Counted from the stretch's first letter, positions 46,401 through 55,187 are shown. The stretch is DNA of 64,000 nt from Sphingobacterium sp. GVS05A (GCF_019969845.1 NZ_JAHXYR010000007.1:62001-126000); one strand, 5' to 3'. Numbers and translations are program-made. Notes: a model not told the origin generated them from the sequence alone.

Positions 46401-46674
46401 GCGTCTTTCCGATTTTTATCTGCAGGACGGTTCATTCTTGCGTATGACAAATATTGCTCTGGGGTACAATCTTCCCAAAAGCCTTGCAGAAAAATTAACA
46501 CTTTCTGGGGTAAGGGTCTATGCTACAGTGGACAATCCATTTACGATTTCTAAATACAAAGGCTACAATCCGGAACCGGATTATAATCAACGCGGCAACC
46601 TGACACCAGGTGTGGATTATGGGCTTTATCCATTGGTGAGATCGTATAACCTTGGTGTGAAAGTAACGTTCTAA
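43423..46674 (+). CDS. SusC/RagA-type TonB-dependent outer-membrane transporter (SusC2)
   Basis: 1083 aa. Signal peptide (cleavage near TAVQAKP), a carboxypeptidase-regulatory-like domain (LSGRVVDAQGNAVSGATIQN...ISYVGFNN), TonB-box region EEVTVSIGYQKIRKSDVTG, plug (MRVRGMGSINAGSDPLYVIDGYPSG; VLKDAASAAIYGSRGAGGVVLITTKRG) and a barrel with LSWETTSQYNAGLDLG and a terminal aromatic (VKVTF). Its partner SusD2 follows after 136 bp. No glycoside hydrolase is adjacent, so the substrate cannot be guessed. Confidence 0.94.
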   Translation: MKIKANNVFWLLCAIAASSTAVQAKPLSLTKPHFLQVQHPLSGRVVDAQGNAVSGATIQNLKSKKSVQSDEKGNFHIDAEVGDRLNISYVGFNNLVQPIAQSNGQIFVLQPNENTLEEVTVSIGYQKIRKSDVTGAIASVKAEELNLSAPKLSQALVGKVAGVQVMQTSGAPYDGTKMRVRGMGSINAGSDPLYVIDGYPSGNNLNINPNDIESFDVLKDAASAAIYGSRGAGGVVLITTKRGKEGKSNVDYEVLGGFGQLSKKIDVLNSEQFIDLLIDGRNNSYKDLLATKGIAWSDSRRFDDNKTRIANVGNAGSVSIPEDYYDFASGTAKKAKYDTDWQDALYRNAPFQRHNLSTYGGNEKNRYFLSGSYQNQQGIMLGTDQKVFNFRANIDSKVSKRLTVGANVSFTYNDNNEVTTGRYDRSPSMAALIYLPTLPVYNEDGTYAKYLMADLSANNFGIQNPENPLAYVTEIKNNRRGKRGIYNVFADFSIIDGLNLKVNGGLSTYDEKYDYFRPTSISDGNNKPFSPQAISAAYADAKTKNELDKLLETTLNYNKTFGEKHQVSALLGYSAQRTDYDYQGVRANGFNNNAIGEITDKGADPSNFQLLKDDTFKRTTTLQSYFSRVNYSFDSKYFLSASIRTDGSSRFGPNNKWGTFPSVSAGWTVSKEEFYTDWLGQQSTVKLRASWGRSGNNNIGDYRAISIINSPAGVILGDKVETSYTAGDLLDPKLSWETTSQYNAGLDLGLLRGRLNIMTNFYLSRSFNLLFNQPLSAVSGSTTILTNLPNSKVQNKGFDVQIDATLIRKNEFELGFSGNINVNRNKVLDLGGASTILTNGAERSYLTHITQEGSPIGMFYGFKVLGVATAENYKTVAPSAASTTPLQPGDLYFEDVDGNGVVNDADKRVIGNPHPNFTYGFAVNARYKAFDLRASFNGSQGNKVLDGYDYYLYNMEGSGNQYADVAQRYRSAQNPGNGKVYRASRGGTQSNSTRLSDFYLQDGSFLRMTNIALGYNLPKSLAEKLTLSGVRVYATVDNPFTISKYKGYNPEPDYNQRGNLTPGVDYGLYPLVRSYNLGVKVTF

Positions 46675-46711
46675 TGGTTTGACCGAGGAGCTATTGTGCA
46701 TACAGGCATAT

Positions 46712-46782
46712 TAGGGAAAAAACCCTATCAGTAGCTTCGTCTTTATAAATAATAGCCTTGCAAACCTCGCTTTGAAACGAGG
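46712..46782 (+). promoter_or_regulatory. Two small hairpins between susC2 and susD2
   Basis: TAGGG (46712-46716) / CCCTA (46723-46727) with an A6 loop, and CCTCG (46765-46769) / CGAGG (46778-46782) with an 8-nt loop. Such intercistronic stems could set the transporter:lipoprotein ratio by RNA processing or stability. This is an inference. Confidence 0.35.
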
Positions 46783-46810
46783 TAGGCAGGAAAAAATAAA
46801 AAATAACAGG

Positions 46811-48331
46811 ATGAAAAAAAGATATATATTACCCTTTGTTTTGTTGGCATTGTCTTCATGTACCAAAGACTTTTTAAATCAGAAAAATCCCAATGCCGTC
46901 ACGATCGATGATTATTTCAAATCAGAAAACGATGTGCTCTTGGCTGTCAACGGGCTCTATCAGTCCCTTCGTACGGGAAGTACACTCGGTGAATCGAGCA
47001 CTTTATACAATGAAGAACGTTCGGACAACTCAGGACGTAATGATAACCAATCCAATGCCGGGGAACCATTCCAGTTCAATGACTTCTCGTTGCTGCCGAG
47101 TAATACTTATCTCAAGACACATTGGTCTGCCATGTATGCTGCCATCAGCCGTTGTAATGTGGTTCTTTCACATGTCGATAATGTGACCTTTACAAGTGAA
47201 GAATTAAAAGGCCGTTATATTGCGGAAGCGAAATTCGTTCGTGCATTACTATATTTCCATATGGTACGCAAATTTGGAGATATTCCATTGTCTACGGTAC
47301 AGGTTACAAGTAAAGAGCAAGCAAATGAATTGGCTTTTCGGCAAAAAGAGTCGGTTGTGTATGAACAGATCATTAAGGATTTGACGGAGGCATTGTCCAG
47401 CAATCTTCCCAATACACAGAAAGATTACGTCATTGGTAGAGCGTCTAAATCGGCCATTAATGCGATTTTGGGGCAAGTATACTTAACGTTGGGTGCAACG
47501 CAGACGTCGGGGAGTGCAGAAAATTTTGCGAAGGCAGAACAGTACCTCAATGCGGCTTACCAAATGCGAACTTTTGGCAAGCTAAACGAAATTCCCTATG
47601 CGGATGTTTTCGATGTGACCAAGAAAAATAGCTGTAAAGAACTCGTTTTTCAGATTCAGTACAAACAGGGAGACCAAAACTATAGCTCGAGTATCGCCCG
47701 TAATTACCAGGCGCGAGGAGAAACTATCAACTCACGTTACAATTCGACAGGTGCTGGTGAAGTGGCAAAACTAGATTTGATTAAAGATTACGAGCAAGAC
47801 GATATCCGAAAAGGTTTCTCCGTAAAATTTGCCACCAATACGCAAGTCAACGATTGGTTTGTAACCAAATTTAGGGATAATAGTGACGCTGCGGGTACCA
47901 ATGGTTGGGGCGGAAATGACTGGATCTTGATCCGCTATGCTGATGTGATGCTATTGTTGGCCGAAACAAAATATCATCTGGGTAAAGAAGCTGAGGCCAT
48001 TGCGCTATTGGATCAGGTGCGTGAACGTGCAGGCTTGCCTTCTTATGCAGCCTCAATGTTAAACAATGACTATCGTACAAAATACCCAACATTAAAGTTA
48101 GCGATCTTGCACGAACGTCGTGTGGAACTGGCTTTCGAAAATCAACGTTGGTTTGACTTAATCCGGAACTATAATCCACAGGAATTGGTGACGTACTTTA
48201 AAACTAAAAACCAGGCGGATTATGGGAATGCTAAAATCTCCAATATAACTACAAAGGATAGGTACTATCCAATTCCTTTTGATGAATATAAATTGGATCC
48301 ACAGCGTATGTATCAAAATCCTGGCTATTAA
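46811..48331 (+). CDS. SusD/RagB-type substrate-binding lipoprotein (SusD2)
   Basis: 506 aa. Lipoprotein signal MKKRYILPFVLLALSSC with Cys17, then TKDFLNQKNPNAVTIDDYFKSENDVLLAVNGLYQSL, GRYIAEAKFVRALLYFHMVRKFGDIPL, AINAILGQVYLTLG and near the C-terminus ILHERRVELAFENQRWFDLIRN and YYPIPFDEYKLDPQRMYQNPGY, all standard SusD. The ATG at 46811 opens the lipobox peptide; an ATG at 46772 would add 13 charged residues and is rejected. It is followed 11 bp later by a DUF218 gene. Confidence 0.94.
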   Translation: MKKRYILPFVLLALSSCTKDFLNQKNPNAVTIDDYFKSENDVLLAVNGLYQSLRTGSTLGESSTLYNEERSDNSGRNDNQSNAGEPFQFNDFSLLPSNTYLKTHWSAMYAAISRCNVVLSHVDNVTFTSEELKGRYIAEAKFVRALLYFHMVRKFGDIPLSTVQVTSKEQANELAFRQKESVVYEQIIKDLTEALSSNLPNTQKDYVIGRASKSAINAILGQVYLTLGATQTSGSAENFAKAEQYLNAAYQMRTFGKLNEIPYADVFDVTKKNSCKELVFQIQYKQGDQNYSSSIARNYQARGETINSRYNSTGAGEVAKLDLIKDYEQDDIRKGFSVKFATNTQVNDWFVTKFRDNSDAAGTNGWGGNDWILIRYADVMLLLAETKYHLGKEAEAIALLDQVRERAGLPSYAASMLNNDYRTKYPTLKLAILHERRVELAFENQRWFDLIRNYNPQELVTYFKTKNQADYGNAKISNITTKDRYYPIPFDEYKLDPQRMYQNPGY

Positions 48332-48342
48332 TAGAATCGGAT

Positions 48343-49587
48343 ATGAGCGGTATCATTAAAAAGATCATTTTGTTGACTTTGGGAATATGCGTAATGCACA
48401 TTTCCAAAGGCCAGCCCCAACCCAATCCTGCCGGTCCGCAGGATTGGGTAATCCGCAAGAATTATTATGCGACTTATCTGTTGCTAAAGGATCCTGCCTT
48501 AACACAGCAGCTTTGTGCATCCCAAGCCGTTTCAACATTGTTGAAACAGCGGTTTGACCGGTTCAAGGGTAGTGATCATTGCGCGGATCTCGGCTGTTTT
48601 CTGGAAGCTTTTAAATGGAAAGATTCTGAGATCGAACTCATGGCTGAACAAATTTCAAGTCAGATCAAGAGCAACAGGAAATTGGCAGAACTGGTTGAAT
48701 CAACGTTGATGCCATCAAAGACTTATGGTATACCAAGGGATGAGACTGCAAAAGTGTATCTTAAGAAAGCGCTGTTACAGGACTTTGGCGCCATGAACTA
48801 TGTTGTTGATGTCTATGGTGGCGGCAAGAGGCCCAACTATCCCAAGATTGATTCAATTTCTTTTGATGTGAATCGTAAGGCTTATTTTCAGCTTTTAGAT
48901 GATGTACGTCAGGATGTGCTAAAAGATATTCCGACTGGGAAGGAGGCGCTTTTTATGACAATGATGACAGCGGTAAGGCTGCTTGAGATCAATGAGCGTT
49001 GGGACGCTGCACAATTGGAGCCACTGATAGCACTGGAAAATAAAAAGGCGTTTGAACAAGTGAAAAAAACAAATTTTTCAGCCTACCCTTACAGCCTGTT
49101 GTTGACCCTGGGGGCGGGCCCTGAAATCTATGGACAACCGATCAGTCCCGGCGGTATGTTGCGAGCACGCATGGCTGCCCGTAGTTATTTTGAAAAATTA
49201 GCCCCTTTTATTGTACTTTCCGGTGGAAAGGTACACCCTTATAAAACGGCGTATATTGAGGCAATCGAGATGAAAAAGTACTTGATCAATGTCATGGGAG
49301 TCCCTGAGCAGGCGATCTTGATCGATCCGCATGCCCGCCATACAACAACAAATCTGCGCAATACTGCCCGTATACTATTGAACTATGGATTTCCTAAAGA
49401 TAAATTTGCCATTGTCAACAGCAGCAAGGCACATATCGATGCGGTAGAAAAAATGGCCGACCGTTGTATTCGCGAACTGGGTTATGTACCCTATAGCCTT
49501 GGAAAACGAATTTCGGATGTTATCATCGAATTTCAGGCGAAAGATGAAGCATTCACAATTGATCCGGATGAGCCGCTGGATCCCTAA
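48343..49587 (+). CDS. YdcF/ElyC-type DUF218 protein, exported
   Basis: 414 aa with a signal peptide (MSGIIKKIILLTLGICVMHISKGQ). The C-terminal ~200 residues are DUF218: LLLTLGAGPEIYG, PFIVLSGGKVHPYKTAYIEAIEMKKYL, VPEQAILIDPHARHTTTNLRNTARIL and FAIVNSSKAHI. The N-terminal half is helical and specific to Bacteroidota. Characterised relatives (ElyC, SanA, YdcF) affect envelope integrity, but the activity is unclear. It lies 11 bp downstream of susD2 and is probably the third gene of that operon. Confidence 0.82.
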   Translation: MSGIIKKIILLTLGICVMHISKGQPQPNPAGPQDWVIRKNYYATYLLLKDPALTQQLCASQAVSTLLKQRFDRFKGSDHCADLGCFLEAFKWKDSEIELMAEQISSQIKSNRKLAELVESTLMPSKTYGIPRDETAKVYLKKALLQDFGAMNYVVDVYGGGKRPNYPKIDSISFDVNRKAYFQLLDDVRQDVLKDIPTGKEALFMTMMTAVRLLEINERWDAAQLEPLIALENKKAFEQVKKTNFSAYPYSLLLTLGAGPEIYGQPISPGGMLRARMAARSYFEKLAPFIVLSGGKVHPYKTAYIEAIEMKKYLINVMGVPEQAILIDPHARHTTTNLRNTARILLNYGFPKDKFAIVNSSKAHIDAVEKMADRCIRELGYVPYSLGKRISDVIIEFQAKDEAFTIDPDEPLDP

Positions 49588-49660
49588 CGGTTCGCCTCAG
49601 AATTCAGATTGAACAAGACGAAACAAATCCGACATGTTCTTGTCAACAATGTTGGTAAAT

Positions 49661-49705
49661 ATAGAAAAAGGTATGTGGATTATTTATCTATATACCTTTT
49701 TCTAT
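49661..49705. terminator. Bidirectional terminator between convergent units
   Basis: ATAGAAAAAGGTAT (49661-49674) / ATACCTTTTTCTAT (49692-49705), perfect 14-bp stem with a 17-nt loop. It lies between the SusCD2 operon (+) and the Gfo/Idh/MocA gene (-). Confidence 0.75.
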
Positions 49706-49711
49706 TAAAGA

Positions 49712-50797
49712 TCAATTTAATGTTACCGTCTTTCCTTCTTTTGCGGAACGCTTGGCTGCCTCCAAAATCTCAACGACAGTCACATTGTTGCTAATGGAGC
49801 CTAGATCATTCTCAATCAGCTGATTTCCGCTTAAAACATGCGTTAAATATTGGATGTGATTTTCAAAATAAGGCTGATCTGTTGGAATAACTGTTGGCTT
49901 ATCGTTATGCTGGACGTATTTTAACAATGTTTTATCGTTTTGTGCATAGAGTTGAGCCTTCGTTCCAAATACCTGTAGGTCTTTCACACTGTAAGGCCAA
50001 GCCCAAGATGCCTGGATAATACCTGTGCTACCATCGCGGTAATTTAAGATAATCGTCGCGTCATCCTCTACCTTTGGATAGGTTTCTGGCTTCAGTCGAT
50101 GTGTAATTGCGCTGACAGAAATAGGCCGTTCACCGTTCTTGATCCAGGTCATGAGATTGGCCCCATAACATCCGAAATCCATTAATGCACCACCGCCATT
50201 TTTCTGTGGATCTGTTAGCCAATCGAGAAAATAGCTGCTGCAGCCGATCTCTTTGGGCCCTTCATGCCCATCCTTTACAATCATCCGTGTCACACGACCT
50301 ACGGCATTTTGATCAATCAATTGCTTGAGCTGTTGGTTGCTCTTATACCAGGTCGTTTCATAGTTGACAAAAAAAGCCGTTTTGTTTTCCTTGGACAACG
50401 CTGCAATGCGTTTGGCATCAGCCAATGTGGTTGCCATCGGTTTCTCTACCATGACAGGTATTTTGAGCGGTAGACAGATTTCCGCTACATTGATATGCTC
50501 ATTGGTGGGGTTGTAAGCCAGAACCACATCGGGTTTTACTCTTTTCAATAACGAAGGGAGATCTGGGTAAAAAGCGGATTTCGGAAGGTTGTATTGTGTC
50601 TGAATCCTGTCCGCGAGGATATTATTGGCCTCTGCTATCCCAATGATCTCAACCTTCTTCTCTTTGTATAAATTCAATAGGAGGTATACATGGTCGTGAT
50701 TGAGTCCCGCAACAGCGACTTTAAGTGGACTATCCGCATAAGCAATATGCTGAAATAGCATCGTCAATAAAAAAAATATCTTTACTGTATGTTTCAT
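49712..50797 (-). CDS. Gfo/Idh/MocA family oxidoreductase, exported
   Basis: 361 aa with a Sec signal peptide (MKHTVKIFFLLTMLFQHIAYA). The Rossmann domain begins KVAVAGLNHDHVYLLL instead of GxGxxG. The family's EKP motif is present in VMVEKPMATTLADAKRIAALS, and the C-terminal alpha/beta domain shows MDFGCYGANLMTWI and DGSTGIIQASWAWPYS. Members use NAD(P) on sugars or their derivatives. Exported members are common in Bacteroidota and their cofactor supply is unresolved. It may act on sugars from neighbouring PULs but is not in either operon. Confidence 0.88.
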   Translation of the reverse strand: MKHTVKIFFLLTMLFQHIAYADSPLKVAVAGLNHDHVYLLLNLYKEKKVEIIGIAEANNILADRIQTQYNLPKSAFYPDLPSLLKRVKPDVVLAYNPTNEHINVAEICLPLKIPVMVEKPMATTLADAKRIAALSKENKTAFFVNYETTWYKSNQQLKQLIDQNAVGRVTRMIVKDGHEGPKEIGCSSYFLDWLTDPQKNGGGALMDFGCYGANLMTWIKNGERPISVSAITHRLKPETYPKVEDDATIILNYRDGSTGIIQASWAWPYSVKDLQVFGTKAQLYAQNDKTLLKYVQHNDKPTVIPTDQPYFENHIQYLTHVLSGNQLIENDLGSISNNVTVVEILEAAKRSAKEGKTVTLN

Positions 50798-50848
50798 GGT
50801 ATTCTGTTTAGGTTCAATAAAGATACCATTTTGAATTCTTTAAATCCT

Positions 50849-51484
50849 TTAGTAGATCCAGTCAATCTTTGGATGCGATTGTATTATTTCCGCTACGATA
50901 TCGAAATAAGTCTGTCCTTTTCCAGCCTGTAAATCGGCTAGCTTTTGTTGGAAATAGGCATGATTGAATGGTGAATTGGCGGCAAGTTTTTCCTGATAGT
51001 AGGCGAGGGTGGTTGTTACTCCTAGTGCCGCTCTACTATGGGCGATGTCTTTCCAGATGATCGTCTGTTTTTTTGCATCCTGTACTTTTCCAAAGCCACC
51101 ATAAAGTAGATCATCAAAACCATCCAGACTCCCAATTTGCCAACTCTCATCAGCCATATAGACTCGATTGATTTCAGCATAAAAGCTCGGGATATCCGCA
51201 ATATGTGTGCCTTCAATAACAACAAAGCCAAGATCAGGGTGAAGGGACAGGAGGATTTTGAACTCCTCCCAGAGTTCTGCTAATGCTCTGGGGGACGTCG
51301 TCTTTGACCATTTTTCTGCAAAGCTAAAAAGGTCGGGTCGAACAGTATTTTGCCCACTTTGGAGGAGCCTCATCAGGGGTTCATCTAATGCCTTATCATG
51401 ATCATTCCTGACCAAAATTTTAGCAATAGCTGCTAGTTGATTTCTCTCGTTTATTTCCATCTGCTTCGGATTGGATTGTACCAT
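50849..51484 (-). CDS. Barstar-like (ribonuclease inhibitor fold) protein
   Basis: 211 aa, cytoplasmic. The N-terminal ~85 residues are helical. From about residue 88 the sequence FVVIEGTHIADIPSFYAEINRVYM...WQIGSLDGFDDLLYGGFG follows the barstar pattern (strand, helix, LDa..D.L). Barstar proteins neutralise barnase-type RNases and often serve as immunity proteins. No barnase-like or toxin gene is in the window. An alternative start is the ATG at 51460. It shares its orientation with the Gfo/Idh/MocA gene 51 bp downstream and is divergent from the sulfatase. Confidence 0.7.
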   Translation of the reverse strand: MVQSNPKQMEINERNQLAAIAKILVRNDHDKALDEPLMRLLQSGQNTVRPDLFSFAEKWSKTTSPRALAELWEEFKILLSLHPDLGFVVIEGTHIADIPSFYAEINRVYMADESWQIGSLDGFDDLLYGGFGKVQDAKKQTIIWKDIAHSRAALGVTTTLAYYQEKLAANSPFNHAYFQQKLADLQAGKGQTYFDIVAEIIQSHPKIDWIY

Positions 51485-51511
51485 CTAAAGGACTAAAAAA
51501 AATTGACTTAA

Positions 51512-51525
51512 CGAAATCGTTTTCG
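51512..51525. promoter_or_regulatory. LacI-type operator candidate upstream of the GAG locus
   Basis: CGAAATCGTTTTCG, a 14-bp palindrome with a single mismatched pair and a central CG, the typical symmetry of LacI-family operators. It lies about 60 bp upstream of the sulfatase gene, in the divergent gap with the barstar-like gene. The repeated TACATTTAGG (two copies, ~51546-51570) just downstream resembles the TAnnTTTG promoter element. Confidence 0.4.
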
Positions 51526-51583
51526 GTTTTTTTACAAAAAACCCAATACATTTAGGTTTACATTTAGGGATAAATCTAATGCG

Positions 51584-52993
51584 ATGATCTACCGGATAAC
51601 GTTCTATCGTATACTTACATTGCTAAGTGTACTTTCTCTAGTTGAAATTTCTGTTTTTGCACAGCAGCGGCCCAATGTCATTGTGATTTTGAGCGACGAT
51701 GGCGGTTATGATGATTTTGGTTGCTACGGTGGTAAAGAGGTGCATACACCGTATATCGACGAACTGGCGAAACAGGGTATTCGTTTTCAGTGTGCTTATG
51801 CATCTGCATCGGTTTGTGCACCCTCACGTGCCGGTCTGCTGACGGGGCGGTACCAACAACGCTTTGGCTTCGAACACAATATTTCCAAACGGCCAACCAA
51901 TGGAACGGCACTGGAAGATATTGGGATGGATACCTCGGTGGCAACGATAGCTGATTTTATGAAATACAATGGGTATAAAACTGTAGGTATCGGCAAGTGG
52001 CATCAGGGGGACGGTTCCCAATTTCATCCGCTCAAGCGTGGCTTTGATCATTTCTTTGGTTTTATCGGCGGTGATCGCTCTTATTTTCCGATCCCCGGAA
52101 AGGTAAAACTAACACAAATGTTGGTCGATGATGGACGCATTTTTCCCGAAGATTCTATTCGCTATCTGACAGAGACATTGACCGATAAGGCAATCTCCTA
52201 TGTTCATCGTTATCGCCAACAGCCTTTTTTTATGTATCTGGCTTTTAATGCTATACATACTCCTGTGGAGGCTCCGCTGACGCAGAACAGTAAATATAGT
52301 GATGTTGCAGATCCTTTGCGCCGCGCTTATTTGGCAATGCTGGAGAATATGGATAGCAATATTGGCCGTTTGATAGAACAATTGAAAAGCGATGGACTTT
52401 ATGAAAATACGCTGATTATCTTTATGAATGACAATGGTGCGGCCACAAATAATGGTGCCGATAATGGCCAGCTGCGCGGTTTAAAGGGGTCGAAATGGGA
52501 AGGCGGAATACGGGTACCAATGATTATGCAATGGCCAGCAAAGCTCCCGAAAGGAAAAGTAGTCAATGCCCTGGTATCGGGTATGGATATCTTACCAACA
52601 AGTATGGATGCCATACAGGGGAAAAACATCCCCGGACAAGCGATCGATGGGCTAAGCCTGTTGTCTTCGTATAAGGCGGTAAAGAATGGGCATGAATATT
52701 TATTTTGGCGACGGGGAGTCGCTAAGGCGGTCCGTCACGCCGAATGGAAGCTGATTGTTGTCAAGGATGATCCGATATTGTTATTTAATTTAAAAAACGA
52801 TCTGAAAGAACAACATAATCTTGCCGAAAAATATCCCGATAACGTGAAGGAAATGTTGGGTAAATTGGCTGAGTGGGAAAAAAAGATGGCTGCTCCCAAA
52901 TGGTTGAGTGGAGTCTTGGATAATGATCAGAACCAAATAATGAAACATCGAATGGATGTCATTGGAAGGGCAGCAGAAAAGAAATACCCTTAA
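51584..52993 (+). CDS. Formylglycine-dependent sulfatase, exported
   Basis: 469 aa with a signal peptide (MIYRITFYRILTLLSVLSLVEISVFA). The sulfatase signature is intact: C78-A-P-S-R in SVCAPSRAGLLTGRYQQRFG (Cys converted to formylglycine), metal-binding DDGGYDDFGCYGG near residue 38, KWHQGDGSQFHPLKRGFDHFFGF, FMNDNGA, and a C-terminal LFNLKNDLKEQHNLAEKYPD. It is followed 22 bp later by the PL8 lyase, so the likely substrate is a sulfated glycosaminoglycan such as chondroitin sulfate. The position cleaved (4-O, 6-O or 2-O) cannot be read from the sequence. Confidence 0.93.
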   Translation: MIYRITFYRILTLLSVLSLVEISVFAQQRPNVIVILSDDGGYDDFGCYGGKEVHTPYIDELAKQGIRFQCAYASASVCAPSRAGLLTGRYQQRFGFEHNISKRPTNGTALEDIGMDTSVATIADFMKYNGYKTVGIGKWHQGDGSQFHPLKRGFDHFFGFIGGDRSYFPIPGKVKLTQMLVDDGRIFPEDSIRYLTETLTDKAISYVHRYRQQPFFMYLAFNAIHTPVEAPLTQNSKYSDVADPLRRAYLAMLENMDSNIGRLIEQLKSDGLYENTLIIFMNDNGAATNNGADNGQLRGLKGSKWEGGIRVPMIMQWPAKLPKGKVVNALVSGMDILPTSMDAIQGKNIPGQAIDGLSLLSSYKAVKNGHEYLFWRRGVAKAVRHAEWKLIVVKDDPILLFNLKNDLKEQHNLAEKYPDNVKEMLGKLAEWEKKMAAPKWLSGVLDNDQNQIMKHRMDVIGRAAEKKYP

Positions 52994-53015
52994 TCGGATT
53001 ATAATTGGAAAACGA

Positions 53016-55115
53016 ATGAAAGCTATACTTATATTTTTATTATCATTTGGACTGGTCATGACAAGGGCACAGGACAAGCATACATTTGATCGCATCAAAA
53101 AACATGTGTACGAGGACGAATTGCGAAGTTCGGCCGCGCACGGTGATAAAACTACAATTTGGAGTAATCAGCTGACTGAAGCTGGTACTTGGTCTGATAT
53201 AGATTACACGAGTAAATCAATTTCACTCTGGCCTCCAGGGGAACACTTAGATCGCTTGAAAGCTTTGATCGTAGCTTATGTGTCGCCCAAGAGTAAATTT
53301 TATCAGCAAAAGTCGCTTTATGACAAGATTATACGGGCAGCACAGTACTGGGCAAATAACCAATTTGAATCAACGAATTGGTGGCACAATGAAATCGCTT
53401 CTCCCAAAGCAATAGGTGTCTGTCTGATCCTGATGAAATTTGGTCAGGAGAAAATCCCGACTGCAGTGGAAACAGCACTGGTCAAGCTGATGGAAAGAGG
53501 GGACCCCTATAAGAAAACAGGTGCGAACAAAAGTGATATTGCCATGCATTATTTCTATCGTGCACTGATCTTGGAAGATACCGGTCTACTGGCTGCCGCT
53601 ATGGAACAACTGCTTTTTCCTATCCAGTTGGTGGATGGCAAAGAGGGTTTGCAATATGATTTCTCTTACTTACAGCATGGGCCACAATTGTATATTGCGG
53701 GCTATGGCGAAGAGTTCTTAAAGGGAATTTCTAAGGTAATGGCTTATGTCCGCGAGACGCCTTATGCGGTTAATAAAGAGAAATTGGATCTCTTTGAAAA
53801 ATTTCTTTTGGAAACCTATCTGCCGATCATACGTTCACGTTATATTGATTTTAATGTGCATGGACGTGGGATATCACGACCAGATATATTGCGCAAGGAT
53901 CAAGAAGTCGCCATACTGCAGCAGATGCAGTTGATCGATCCAGCTAAAAATGAGATCTGGAAGAAAGGATTGGCAAAATTAGATAGTATACAGGCTTTTA
54001 ATGCAGAAGATCAATCCCTGCATCGACATTATTGGAAAGGAGACTATACAACACACCTCAGAAAACAATTTCATTTTAACCTGCGTCTGGCAAGCAAGCG
54101 AACCAACAAATCGGAATCAGGAAACGGTGAAAATATGCTTGGTAAAAATATGACAGATGGTGTAACCAATATTCAGGTATTTGGTCCGGAATACTATAAT
54201 ATCATGCCGGTATGGGAGTGGGACAAAATTCCGGGGACAACTACCCGAGATTATCAGGGTGATCAGGAACTCAAAGAACAGTGGGGTGTACTGGCTGCCA
54301 ACAGTTTCTCTGGTGGGGTCAGCAATGGTACAATCGGCGCATCGGCCATGTCTGTTCAATACGATGGCCTGGCTGCACAAAAAGCATGGTTCTTTTTTGA
54401 TAAGGAGATTGTTTGCCTGGGTAGTGGAATTAGCAGTAGTGCTACTGAACCGGTCGTAACAACATTGAATCAGACTTGGTTGAATGGCCCTGTCGTATGG
54501 AATGGAAAAGAGAAGATTTCAACCGATTCACTGATTCGAAATGTCAAACAAGGTGAATATGTGATGCACAATCAGGTCAGCTATTATTTTCCGGAAGCCA
54601 TGAAAGTTGCTCTGACGACAAAAGAACAATCGGGCTCTTGGTACCGCATCAATCGTTCCCGATCAAAAGATGCTGTCCATGGTAAGGTATTTAAGTTATG
54701 GGTAGAGCACGCAGCGAAACCTGTAAATGGAAGTTATGCGTATATCGTGGTACCCGGTGTGGATCAGATCGATAAGCGGGCTATGCAGCAGCTAAAAATA
54801 TGGCACAATACGCCTGCTGTTCAAGCCGTAGAACATCAGGGGCTGGCCACTATTCAGGCAGTGTTTCATCAGTCAGGCACCTATCAAATTGGAGCTTGGT
54901 CTATTCAGGTGGACAAGCCGGTCATTCTGCAGATCACAAAGGAAAATAGAGCCTTCAAATTGGATGTGGCAGATCCACTGCAACAGGAAAAAACCGTACG
55001 TATTCATCTCATCAATAAACGTGCAAAAGTAAATCAAACTGTTGAGATGAGGCTTCCGAAAGCTGAGTACGCGGGTAGTACTGTATCAGAAACAATCCCG
55101 ACCGATAATAAATAA
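53016..55115 (+). CDS. cslA: Chondroitin AC / hyaluronan lyase (PL8), exported
   Basis: 699 aa; the Pedobacter heparinus ChonAC, as I recall it, is 700 aa. Signal peptide MKAILIFLLSFGLVMTRAQ. An (alpha/alpha) toroid is followed by beta-sandwiches. All active-site positions of ChonAC recur at a constant offset of -4: substrate-stacking W122-W123 (NWWHNEI), N171, H221 and Y230 (QHGPQLYIAGYG), and R284 and R288 (VHGRGISR). It eliminates the beta1-4 link on chondroitin sulfate A/C and hyaluronan, giving 4,5-unsaturated disaccharides. The ATG at 53016 starts the signal peptide. It forms an operon with the sulfatase; the GH88 gene facing it would process the products. Confidence 0.94.
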   Translation: MKAILIFLLSFGLVMTRAQDKHTFDRIKKHVYEDELRSSAAHGDKTTIWSNQLTEAGTWSDIDYTSKSISLWPPGEHLDRLKALIVAYVSPKSKFYQQKSLYDKIIRAAQYWANNQFESTNWWHNEIASPKAIGVCLILMKFGQEKIPTAVETALVKLMERGDPYKKTGANKSDIAMHYFYRALILEDTGLLAAAMEQLLFPIQLVDGKEGLQYDFSYLQHGPQLYIAGYGEEFLKGISKVMAYVRETPYAVNKEKLDLFEKFLLETYLPIIRSRYIDFNVHGRGISRPDILRKDQEVAILQQMQLIDPAKNEIWKKGLAKLDSIQAFNAEDQSLHRHYWKGDYTTHLRKQFHFNLRLASKRTNKSESGNGENMLGKNMTDGVTNIQVFGPEYYNIMPVWEWDKIPGTTTRDYQGDQELKEQWGVLAANSFSGGVSNGTIGASAMSVQYDGLAAQKAWFFFDKEIVCLGSGISSSATEPVVTTLNQTWLNGPVVWNGKEKISTDSLIRNVKQGEYVMHNQVSYYFPEAMKVALTTKEQSGSWYRINRSRSKDAVHGKVFKLWVEHAAKPVNGSYAYIVVPGVDQIDKRAMQQLKIWHNTPAVQAVEHQGLATIQAVFHQSGTYQIGAWSIQVDKPVILQITKENRAFKLDVADPLQQEKTVRIHLINKRAKVNQTVEMRLPKAEYAGSTVSETIPTDNK

Positions 55116-55155
55116 GGTCTTAATCTTTTCGTAATTGCTGTGAATATTAAAAAGT

Positions 55156-55187
55156 AAGGTCCAGGATCTGTAAAGAAACTGGACCTT
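55156..55187 (+). terminator. Terminator-like hairpin after the PL8 gene
   Basis: AAGGTCCAG (55156-55164) / CTGGACCTT (55179-55187), 9-bp stem, 14-nt loop, followed by the pyrimidine-rich CTTCATTC. Between convergent operons. Confidence 0.65.
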
